Part shown: positions 1 to 6,883 of the stretch, piece by piece | Layout: each line of letters starts with the position of its first letter | How positions within the stretch are numbered: position 1 is the stretch's first letter | DNA from: Sutcliffiella deserti | GTDB taxonomy: Bacteria > Bacillota > Bacilli > Bacillales > Bacillaceae_I | Assembly (NCBI RefSeq): GCF_020037475.1 | Contig: NZ_JAIQDB010000001.1 | Location: 62,001 to 126,000 of the forward strand | DNA: 64,000 bases | Direction: 5' to 3' | Program-made: the position numbers and the translations under genes | The notes under the pieces: model-generated | Databases searched by the model: none | What the model was told of the DNA's origin: nothing | What the model saw: the letters and a program-made list of their open reading frames with translations, nothing else

Positions 1-510
1 CCATGGATGGAGCTATTCTTTGAAGATGATACGGATAAATATAAGTTCTCACATTTAAGCGAAGCCGTACTTTTCATTCCTTATGGAGTTGCGGTAGATG
101 AGTTCCAACATTTTGTCTATGCAAACCCGGAAGTGACCCCACAGGAACGTAAACAGGCATGGAGAAATATTGAAAAGAAATACCTTCCACATCTAAATTA
201 TGACGAGAATGATTACCTTGAAAACGGTGGTTTCTGGCAGCAACAAGGTCATATCTATAAAGTACCGTTCTATTATATTGACTATACATTAGCGCAAATT
301 TGTGCTCTTCAATTCTGGAAGCGTGCCCAAGATAATCAAGAAACAGCATGGAAAGATTATTTGCATCTTTGCAAGCAAGGAGGAAGCAAGTCCTTTACAG
401 AGTTGGTGGAAGATGCGAAATTAATTTCACCGTTTGAAGAAGGTTGTGTAAAATCGGTTATAGATGAGATAGAGCTATACTTAGACTCAATCGATGATAA
501 AGCATTATAA
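1..510 (+). CDS. M3-family oligopeptidase (PepF-like), C-terminal fragment
   Basis: The reading frame is already open at the first base of the window (Pro-Trp precede the first Met), so this is the 3' part of a longer gene. The visible 169 residues fit the C-terminal helical part of M3 zinc oligoendopeptidases: the start (PWMELFF) resembles the segment that follows the active-site helix, and FWQQQGHIYKVPFYYIDYTLAQ matches the region with the conserved substrate-binding His and Tyr residues. The HEXXH zinc motif would lie upstream, outside the window. Such enzymes cleave short peptides in the cytoplasm. Family assignment is from motif memory. Confidence 0.8.
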   Translation, partial: PWMELFFEDDTDKYKFSHLSEAVLFIPYGVAVDEFQHFVYANPEVTPQERKQAWRNIEKKYLPHLNYDENDYLENGGFWQQQGHIYKVPFYYIDYTLAQICALQFWKRAQDNQETAWKDYLHLCKQGGSKSFTELVEDAKLISPFEEGCVKSVIDEIELYLDSIDDKAL

Positions 511-515
511 GTTTT

Positions 516-543
516 ATAAGGCTATTTGAGAAAATAGCCTTAT
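516..543 (+). terminator. Hairpin just after the peptidase gene
   Basis: A perfect 12-bp stem (ATAAGGCTATTT and its complement) with a GAGA loop starts six bases after the stop codon. It lacks a T-run, so it may act with the stronger hairpin directly downstream. Confidence 0.5.
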
Positions 544-547
544 AGAA

Positions 548-591
548 AGACCGTTTCATGTTAAAGGTTACTAACATGAAGCGGTCTTTTT
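548..591 (+). terminator. Rho-independent terminator
   Basis: A 16-bp stem (AGACCGTTTCATGTTA, 548-563, pairing with 572-587 with one G-T wobble) encloses an 8-base loop and is followed by a run of five T. It separates the peptidase from the downstream oxidoreductase gene. Confidence 0.85.
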
Positions 592-661
592 ATAATGTTT
601 TCTTATGAACCAAGAAGGGAATTCATCTATATACGCATTAAATGGAATGGAGGAAAGTAGG

Positions 662-1285
662 ATGATTAAAGCATTATTTTTGAACTGCAGTTTGAAGTCT
701 AGTGAAGAGACTTCCAATACTCAAAGCTTAATGAATGAAGTTATTACCCATTTCGAAAAAGAGGGTGTAAAGTCTGAAACAATCAGAATCGCAGACTATC
801 ATGTGAAATTCGGGATCTCCGAAGATGAAGGGGAGGGAGATGAATGGCCGATCATCTTTGAAAAAATAAAAACAGCAGATATACTAGTAATAGGAACACC
901 GCTTTGGATTGGTGAAAAAAGCAGTGTCGCTACCATGGTTATGGAACGCATCTATGGTGCCAGTAGCTTAACGAATGAAAAAGGTCAATGTATCTACTAT
1001 AACAAAGTAGCTGGGACGGTCGTAACAGGAAATGAAGACGGAGCGAAACATGCTGCAAGATCGATACTTTATGGTCTTACTCACTCAGGATTTAATATTC
1101 CTCCAAATGTAGATACTTACTGGGTAGGAGAAGCAGGTCCGGGTGATTCTTATATAGATGCTGAAGGCCACAGAAATGAGTTTACAATGCAGCAGGCTAA
1201 GACTACCGCATATAACCTATTACACTTTTCCCGGATGCTCAAAGAAAACCCAATACCTGCAGAGGGCAATTTAATAGAGAACTAG
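662..1285 (+). CDS. Flavodoxin-fold NAD(P)H-dependent oxidoreductase
   Basis: This 207-residue protein has the N-terminal strand and phosphate-binding loop of FMN reductases (IKALFLNCSLKSSEETSNTQ, with an S/T-rich loop for the FMN phosphate) and the second flavin-contact motif IGTPLWIGEKSS near residues 79-91. It probably transfers electrons from NAD(P)H to flavin or quinone-like acceptors in the cytoplasm. The ATG at 662 is chosen because GGAGG (649-653) lies eight bases upstream; a longer frame from 605 lacks such a site. It is monocistronic, flanked by terminators on both sides. The exact substrate cannot be read from sequence. Confidence 0.8.
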   Translation: MIKALFLNCSLKSSEETSNTQSLMNEVITHFEKEGVKSETIRIADYHVKFGISEDEGEGDEWPIIFEKIKTADILVIGTPLWIGEKSSVATMVMERIYGASSLTNEKGQCIYYNKVAGTVVTGNEDGAKHAARSILYGLTHSGFNIPPNVDTYWVGEAGPGDSYIDAEGHRNEFTMQQAKTTAYNLLHFSRMLKENPIPAEGNLIEN

Positions 1286-1303
1286 ATAGAATAGATTAAC
1301 AGA

Positions 1304-1329
1304 AGTTCGGATTATTTCCGGGCTTTTTT
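1304..1329 (+). terminator. Rho-independent terminator after the oxidoreductase gene
   Basis: An 8-bp stem (1304-1311 with 1317-1324, two G-U pairs) with a 5-base loop is followed by six T. Confidence 0.7.
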
Positions 1330-1440
1330 GCATTAATAGAAGGGAGGGACTTTGCTTAAGTATCGTTCTATAGCTGTTAATTTCCCAACACCTCTTTCGC
1401 TAAAGCTAGCACGGTTATTTTCATGTATTGGTTAAGGGTG

Positions 1441-1675
1441 CTGGAAGGAACATAAAAACGATGGATGGTGCTCGATGATGTACCTTTGGAGCCGAAGAAA
1501 GTACATGAAAAGGGTGATTCGCATGAGATGATGTACCTTTGGAGCCGAAGAAAGTACATGAAAAGGTGGGAGGACGAGAGATGATGTACCTTTGGAGCCG
1601 AAGAAAGTACATAAAAAGGTGGGATACCACAAGATGATGTATCATAGGGACCGAAGGAAGTACATGATGAGCAAT
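1441..1675. repeat. 53-bp tandem repeat array 1 (four units plus a degenerate leading unit)
   Basis: Units begin at 1475, 1528, 1581 and 1634, spaced exactly 53 bp. The first 38 bases of each unit are almost invariant and start ATGATGTACC; the last 15 vary. A degenerate partial unit precedes them (1441-1474) and the fourth unit decays near 1675. Each unit holds an inverted repeat, ATGTAC at unit positions 4-9 and GTACAT at 27-32, which could form a hairpin. Because 53 is not a multiple of three, each unit shifts frame, so the short overlapping reading frames here are artefacts. The same family forms the larger array near 50.3-50.9 kb. Confidence 0.9.
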
Positions 1676-2100
1676 GAAACTTTTTTTGCCGGAGTTCTAA
1701 CGCAATTCTAAAATATTACTATTATTAAATAGTTTAACCACGCCCAACTTCAGCTACCAGAGACGAGTAAAATCCCCTACCTTCTAAAGTTTGCTCACTT
1801 CCAATTGTTAACACAGCTGTTCGTCCTCCTTATCTTATTCAGATGAGTCAAATACAAAAATGAGCAATATGCTTTTTTCTCCCGCTCTTTTCACTTTAAT
1901 TAAAGTGGTAAATCCTGTATCCTATACCTAATGGCTCTTATTAAGTGAAGAATTATACCTCTAGCAGGTTAGTCGTTAGAGGCGCCACCGCTTCGCGATC
2001 CCGACAGAACTGTGGAATTCGTTTAAGTGGATATACAGCCATAAATAACTAGATTTCTTAACAAATAGAATCCTAGAATAGACTGGAAGGGGAAGAATTG
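1676..2100. other. Intergenic region before pbpC
   Basis: About 420 bases without a credible gene. The only clear structure is the 16-bp palindrome CACTTTAATTAAAGTG at 1892-1907, about 190 bases before the pbpC start. A more G+C-rich patch at about 1975-2015 is unexplained. Confidence 0.6.
1892..1907. promoter_or_regulatory. Perfect 16-bp palindrome, possible operator
   Basis: CACTTTAATTAAAGTG reads identically on both strands. It has the size and symmetry of a dimeric repressor site. No regulator is assigned and no second copy was noticed in the window. Confidence 0.35.
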
Positions 2101-4107
2101 ATGAAAAAACTACTAATAATGATCTTGCTTGCAGTTTTACTGAGTGGCTGTCAAGAAGAAGAAAAAGTAAGTCCCTATACCGCTCTTGCCGAATATATTG
2201 AAAAGTGGCAGGCATCTGAATTTAACGACATGTATGATACTTACTTGACTACTACAACAAAAACAGCTTATACGAACGAAGTGTTTTCAGAAAAATACGA
2301 AAAACTATATGAAGATCTAGAAACGGCTAACCTTTCTATAGAAATTCTGGATAAAGAAATACCATGGGAAGAGGAAGCTTCCGTAACGATACCTGGGAAG
2401 ATTTCTTTTGATACTTATGTTGGTAAAATAGAGTATAGTAAGGATTTTGTATTAGAGAAGACGATAGCAGAAGACGAAAAAGAAAAATGGAACATCCAAT
2501 GGGACCCATCCTTTATTTTACCTAATCTTGAATTAACTGATAAAGTTCACTTTAGTACTACATATGCAGAAAGAGGAGAGATATTGGACACTGAGGGAAA
2601 TCCAATGGCTACAAATGGGGAAGTTTTTCAAGTAGGAGTAGTTCCGGGAAAGTTTAATGAAGAAGAGTCATTACAGCGTCTCTCTGAAATTTTAAATATG
2701 GACGAGGAGTATATAAAATCACAATATACACTAAGCTGGGCCAAGCCGGATTACGTGATGCCAATAAAAAAATTTCTTTTAGAAGAAGAACAAACAGTAA
2801 TGGCAGCAGAGGAAATAGAAGGAATATCCGTTAAGACAGTAGAAGAACGAATCTATCCTTTAGGACAATCAGCAGCACATTTGATCGGTTATATAGGAGA
2901 GGTAACAGCAGAGGACCTAGAAAGTCTCGAAGGGTACTCTCCCGGAGATATGGTTGGTAAAAGGGGGCTTGAACAATTACTGGAAGATCGTCTTAAAGCA
3001 AAAAATGGGGAAAAGGTCTATCTGGAAAAAGAAGATGGTTCTCAAGTAGATATAGTGGCGTCCGAACCTATAAACGGTGAAACGATAACGCTCACCATTA
3101 ACGGAAAGGTACAGCAAAACCTGTTCGAAACTCTCAAAGAAGAATCAGGGACAGCGGCTGTCATGGATCCAACTTCAGGAAAAGTACGCGGTCTCGTAAG
3201 CCTTCCAACATTTGATCCTAATGATTATGTACTCGGATTATCATCACAACAAAGGCAAGCATTAGAAGAGAATCCGGAAAAACCGACGATAAACCGTTTC
3301 TCCTATACCTACTCACCTGGTTCAACAATGAAACTTTTGACTGCTGTGGTTGGATTGGTTAATGGAGAAATAGACCCTGCAGCTACCTATGAGATTAACG
3401 AAAAAAGTTGGCAGAAGGATGATTCATGGGGGGGTTACAAAGTTAATAGATATTATGAGGAAGATAATATAGTTAATTTGGAAAGCGGATTGAAGTTCTC
3501 AGATAATATTTATTTTGCCAGAGCAGGACTTGACATGGGGGCTGAAAAATTTCAAGAAGGACTAAGTAGGCTTGGAGTTGGGGAGGCTTTACCATTTATC
3601 TATCCAACAGTTAAATCACAAATCTCCAATTCAGAGACTATTGAAGATGATGTTCTTTTAGCTGATACTGCTTATGGACAGGGAGAATTATTAATGAATA
3701 TTGTTCACCTTGCAAGTATATACGGCGGCGTAGTTAATAATGGAAAGATGATGCAGCCGATTTTACTGGAGGAAGAAGAAGAGACCGTTTGGCAGGAAGA
3801 AATCGTTTCGTCAGAACAGGCGATTCTTTTAAAGGATTATCTTCGGAAAATAGTAACGGAAGGAAGTTCTCAAAAAGCAAATGTGCAAGGAAGAGAAATG
3901 GCCGGTAAAACAGGAACAAGTGAAATGAAAACGGAGCAAGGACCGTCTGGAGATGAAAACGGATTATTTGTTGCATATGATCAACAGGATCCTACCCTTT
4001 TAACTGCCATGCTTGTCGAAGGAGTAGATAAAAAGAAACCAAGGGGGAGCACTTATGTAGTTGAGCTTACTAGAAGTTTTTTTGAAAAAATAGATGTAAG
4101 AGAATGA
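2101..4107 (+). CDS. pbpC: Penicillin-binding protein 3-type transpeptidase (lipoprotein)
   Basis: This 668-residue class B PBP cross-links peptidoglycan outside the membrane. A signal sequence ends in the lipobox LSGC (residues 15-18), predicting lipid anchoring. Residues about 27-140 match the NTF2-like MecA N-terminal domain, followed by the dimerisation domain and the transpeptidase. All three active-site motifs are present: S408-T-M-K, S467-D-N and K603-T-G-T. This domain order is that of B. subtilis PbpC and the catalytic relatives of MecA. The ATG at 2101 sits just behind an in-frame TTG at 2098, both served by GGAAGGGG; ATG is preferred. The gene stands alone before a strong terminator. 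Confidence 0.93.
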   Translation: MKKLLIMILLAVLLSGCQEEEKVSPYTALAEYIEKWQASEFNDMYDTYLTTTTKTAYTNEVFSEKYEKLYEDLETANLSIEILDKEIPWEEEASVTIPGKISFDTYVGKIEYSKDFVLEKTIAEDEKEKWNIQWDPSFILPNLELTDKVHFSTTYAERGEILDTEGNPMATNGEVFQVGVVPGKFNEEESLQRLSEILNMDEEYIKSQYTLSWAKPDYVMPIKKFLLEEEQTVMAAEEIEGISVKTVEERIYPLGQSAAHLIGYIGEVTAEDLESLEGYSPGDMVGKRGLEQLLEDRLKAKNGEKVYLEKEDGSQVDIVASEPINGETITLTINGKVQQNLFETLKEESGTAAVMDPTSGKVRGLVSLPTFDPNDYVLGLSSQQRQALEENPEKPTINRFSYTYSPGSTMKLLTAVVGLVNGEIDPAATYEINEKSWQKDDSWGGYKVNRYYEEDNIVNLESGLKFSDNIYFARAGLDMGAEKFQEGLSRLGVGEALPFIYPTVKSQISNSETIEDDVLLADTAYGQGELLMNIVHLASIYGGVVNNGKMMQPILLEEEEETVWQEEIVSSEQAILLKDYLRKIVTEGSSQKANVQGREMAGKTGTSEMKTEQGPSGDENGLFVAYDQQDPTLLTAMLVEGVDKKKPRGSTYVVELTRSFFEKIDVRE

Positions 4108-4149
4108 TACTATACTTCGCTCTACTAATCTCATGATAAATTGTAATCC

Positions 4150-4191
4150 AATAAAAACAAGCAGGCAAAGACTCTTCCTGCTTGTTTTATT
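4150..4191. terminator. Bidirectional terminator between convergent genes
   Basis: AATAAAAACAAGCAGG pairs with CCTGCTTGTTTTATT around an 11-base loop, giving A- and T-rich flanks usable in both directions. It lies between pbpC and the small membrane protein gene. Confidence 0.85.
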
Positions 4192-4208
4192 GCATATTTA
4201 CCAGGTTG

Positions 4209-4409
4209 TCAGTAATAGACAAACTTTAAATACAACCCTAGACCACCAACTAAAATAACTGCAAGTGCAATGTATATCCATGTTAAACGTGATAAATTCC
4301 CTTTAGTGGATGCTGTGTAATTTTCATCACTTTTGCCTGCTAATGAAAGAGTGAGAATCACTGAAGCCACTCCAATCACTCCAACAAGTATAAATGCTAT
4401 TGTCATCAT
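4209..4409 (-). CDS. Small two-helix membrane protein
   Basis: The start at 4409 is supported by GAGGTG about six bases upstream; a longer frame to 4481 has no such site. The 66-residue product has two hydrophobic segments (about residues 3-22 and 44-64) joined by a polar loop (SDENYTASTKGNLSR). It somewhat resembles a family of short Bacillus membrane proteins sometimes annotated in connection with bacillithiol synthesis, but I cannot confirm that. Function is unknown. Confidence 0.65.
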   Translation of the reverse strand: MMTIAFILVGVIGVASVILTLSLAGKSDENYTASTKGNLSRLTWIYIALAVILVGGLGLYLKFVYY

Positions 4410-4575
4410 AACTAACACCTCTTTTGTTCTTAGATAATGGCAGTTTCGCATCGTTTGTTGCTCCTGTGGAAATGGAAGCAACCCGTAAAGTTTCTTTAAT
4501 TCTGTTAAAAGGTATAATGATTACCGTACTGACTTCATTATACTACAGAAAAACCAAGTATGGAGGTATGAAAGA

Positions 4576-5271
4576 ATGTTGAATGAACAAGATAACTACT
4601 CTTATAGAAAAGAAATATATGTTTTTGATCAGACCAAACCAGTAAAGGCAATTATACGGAATTATCAGGAGAAAGACTTTGAAGATTTGATACGTGTGCA
4701 ACATGAATGCTTTCCGCCACCTTTCCCTCCGGAGTTATTGTGGAATAAGGAACAGCTGCATAATCATATAACTTTGTTCCCCGAAGGTGCACTCTGTATT
4801 GAGATAGATGGAATTATTGTGGGTTCCATGACTGGATTGCTTGTCGAATTTAATGCAAAAGAACCAAATCATACTTGGGAAGAGATCACTGACAAAGGTT
4901 ATATCCGAAACCATGACCCTCGTGGAAACACGGTTTACGTGGTAGATATAAGTGTCACTCCTGGCAATCGCAAGTTAGGTCTAGGAAAATGGCTGATGAA
5001 TTCTATGTATGAAGTTGTAGTTCAGTTAGGTGTAGAACGATTATTAGGGGGTGGAAGAATGCCAGGTTACCATACATATTCTGAAAAGATGACAGCAGAA
5101 CAATATGTGGAAAAAGTGGTTAAGGGGGATCTTAAAGACCCTATTATCACGTTCCTGTTACGCTGCGGACGGATGCCGTTGCAGCTAGTTAATAACTACC
5201 TGGAGGATGAAGACTCTAAGAACTATGGAATGTTAATGGAATGGAAAAACCCGTTTATGCCAAATATCTAA
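4576..5271 (+). CDS. GNAT-family N-acetyltransferase (YkwB-like)
   Basis: This 231-residue protein carries the GNAT fold. The acetyl-CoA pyrophosphate loop is visible in VVDISVTPGNRKLGLGKWLM (R-x-x-G-x-G form, about residues 122-141), preceded by the N-terminal strand PVKAIIRNYQEKDFEDL. Length and the conserved tail after the GNAT core (GRMPGYHTYSEKMTAEQY) resemble B. subtilis YkwB. GGAGG at 4562-4566 supports the ATG at 4576. The acceptor substrate is unknown. The gene stands alone, divergent from the small membrane protein. Confidence 0.85.
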   Translation: MLNEQDNYSYRKEIYVFDQTKPVKAIIRNYQEKDFEDLIRVQHECFPPPFPPELLWNKEQLHNHITLFPEGALCIEIDGIIVGSMTGLLVEFNAKEPNHTWEEITDKGYIRNHDPRGNTVYVVDISVTPGNRKLGLGKWLMNSMYEVVVQLGVERLLGGGRMPGYHTYSEKMTAEQYVEKVVKGDLKDPIITFLLRCGRMPLQLVNNYLEDEDSKNYGMLMEWKNPFMPNI

Positions 5272-5276
5272 ATAAG

Positions 5277-5315
5277 AAAGGCTGAAAGAAACTAAATATA
5301 GTCCCTTTCAGCCTT
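5277..5315. terminator. Bidirectional terminator
   Basis: AAAGGCTGAAAG pairs with CTTTCAGCCTT between the convergent acetyltransferase and YceI genes. Confidence 0.75.
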
Positions 5316-5326
5316 CTGTTACTTTA

Positions 5327-5857
5327 TTAACCTTTAGCAGCCTGTAGCTGTAATTCTATTTTAATTTGATCTCCAACAAGTACTCCGCCTGCCTCTAGAG
5401 GAGCATTCCAAGTTAAGCCAAAGTCACTGCGCTTAATTTTTCCTTCTACAGCAAAACCTGCTTTTTCATTTCCCCATGGATCTAAACCGGTACCTTCAAA
5501 AGTTACGGAGAAAGTTTCAGGCTTTGTTGTGCCTCGAACTGTTAAATCTCCAGTCACATTATATTCATTTTCATCGGTTTTCTCGATATTTGTTGACTTG
5601 AATGTCATCTTTGGATGATTGTCTACATCAAAGAAATCTGCAGAACGTAAGTGAGCATCCCGGTCACTACTGCGAGTATCAATGCTTGCTACATCTACCG
5701 TAAACTCGATAGAAGCAGTCGTTAAGTCAGTAGGGTCAGCCACAATAGTAGCGTCATATTCATTAAATCCTCCTTTGACTGTTGCAAACATCATATGCTT
5801 TACAGAAAAATCCACCGTACTATGTGCCTTGTCTACATTCCAATTCGTTTTTGTCAT
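5327..5857 (-). CDS. YceI-family protein
   Basis: This 176-residue protein fits the YceI lipocalin-like beta-barrel family along its whole length: WNVDKAHSTVDFSVKHMMFATVKGGF at the N-terminus, SSDRDAHLRSADFFDVDNHPKMTF in the middle and KRSDFGLTWNAPLEAGGVLVGDQ near the C-terminus. Characterised relatives bind polyisoprenoids or quinone-like lipids. No signal peptide is visible, so this copy is probably cytoplasmic. It has its own strong promoter and an MhqR-like site, which suggests induction by quinone or electrophile stress. GGAGG lies just upstream of the start. Confidence 0.92.
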   Translation of the reverse strand: MTKTNWNVDKAHSTVDFSVKHMMFATVKGGFNEYDATIVADPTDLTTASIEFTVDVASIDTRSSDRDAHLRSADFFDVDNHPKMTFKSTNIEKTDENEYNVTGDLTVRGTTKPETFSVTFEGTGLDPWGNEKAGFAVEGKIKRSDFGLTWNAPLEAGGVLVGDQIKIELQLQAAKG

Positions 5858-5891
5858 TTTTTCTTCCTCCTAATTTTCCCCTAAAATAAAT

Positions 5892-5909
5892 TATCTTTAA
5901 TTCGAGATT
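5892..5909 (-). promoter_or_regulatory. MhqR-like operator in the YceI leader
   Basis: The 18-mer TATCTTTAATTCGAGATT agrees at 15 of 18 positions with the MhqR box as I remember it (tATCTcgaAtTCgAGATa) and with the perfect copy at 31242-31259. It lies 16 bp downstream of the YceI -10 box, where a bound repressor would block transcription. The match was made by eye. Confidence 0.55.
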
Positions 5910-5925
5910 TTTAACTTCAAGATGA

Positions 5926-5954
5926 ATTATAAAATGACTTTTGTAAATTGTCAA
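5926..5954 (-). promoter_or_regulatory. Consensus sigma-A promoter for YceI gene
   Basis: On the minus strand TTGACA (5949-5954) and TATAAT (5926-5931) are separated by exactly 17 bases, a perfect vegetative promoter. Such a strong promoter on a monocistronic gene implies control by a repressor. Confidence 0.8.
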
Positions 5955-6065
5955 CTATATTTTTCCTTATTTTACCCTGAAAGATAACTTGACGTGACAA
6001 GCAACTCAAACATATGGTAAGTTTCCATTAACTTAGTCAGATTTACAGAAGAAAAGGGGAGAGAA

Positions 6066-6839
6066 ATGAAACGAGAAGACGAGTTTGAAGAAAACAAGCC
6101 AGATTCGGTAGAACCACCGTTGGAAGATTTTTTATTTGATGACGCTGATTTAGATAAAAAAGAACAAAATATGAAAAAACGGAGAAAGAGATTTAAAATA
6201 ATTTCCTTTCTTATCATCCTGGCTCTTCTAATAAATGTCTGGGGTATATTCCCAAAATTCTACAATCTACCCTCCTTACAATTTTTATTAAAATCGCAAG
6301 AACTATCAAATGATAAGGATATACAAGAATGGAAAGAGGCGGTTGTTACTATAAGAGGCAGTAATAAAAAAGGAACAGGCTTTAACATCGATCCTTCAGG
6401 TAAAATTATTACAAATTACCATGTGGTGGATGGAATGAATCCTATCGCTGTCACTTTTCCAAACGGAAAAATTTTTTCTGCGCAGGTTATTGCCTCTAGT
6501 TCTGAGTATGATGCAGCAATCCTTAAAATAGACGGCAGTTCCTTACCGATTCTGTCCATTAGCCAAGAAGCATTACCGGATAAACCACAACATGTATATA
6601 TCATTGGAAACCCACTTGCTCATTCATTTATCGTCAACGAGGGGAAAACGGCAGGTATGATAGATACAACTATTCCAAAGCCTGTATTGTTACTTGATGT
6701 GCCAGTTCACTCTGGGAATAGCGGAAGCCCTGTAATAGATCAGAACGGCGAGGTCATTGCCCTTGTTTATGCATCCACTGATGAACATGGGCTGGGCATA
6801 CCGATACAGTATATTATGCAAGAGTTAGAAACGGACTAA
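6066..6839 (+). CDS. Membrane-anchored trypsin-like serine protease (Deg-type, no PDZ)
   Basis: The first 45 residues are highly charged and cytoplasmic in character, followed by one transmembrane segment (about residues 45-62). The rest is a chymotrypsin-fold protease domain with the complete triad: H119 (TNYHVVDG), D149 (YDAAILKI) and S219 (GNSGSPV). The 257-residue protein ends after the protease domain and has no PDZ domain, unlike HtrA. It probably acts on the outer face of the membrane in protein quality control or signalling. AAGGGGAGA precedes the ATG. The helicase gene follows after 44 bp. Confidence 0.87.
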   Translation: MKREDEFEENKPDSVEPPLEDFLFDDADLDKKEQNMKKRRKRFKIISFLIILALLINVWGIFPKFYNLPSLQFLLKSQELSNDKDIQEWKEAVVTIRGSNKKGTGFNIDPSGKIITNYHVVDGMNPIAVTFPNGKIFSAQVIASSSEYDAAILKIDGSSLPILSISQEALPDKPQHVYIIGNPLAHSFIVNEGKTAGMIDTTIPKPVLLLDVPVHSGNSGSPVIDQNGEVIALVYASTDEHGLGIPIQYIMQELETD

Positions 6840-6883
6840 TTGATAGTCTTTTCTTTTAACTTATTGAGAAAGGAGATTCACTA

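Noticed and set aside
1377-1645. Three overlapping minus-strand reading frames of 60-74 codons
   Set aside because: They run through the 53-bp repeat, which changes frame with each unit; they share the same peptide words in different frames and have no ribosome-binding sites.
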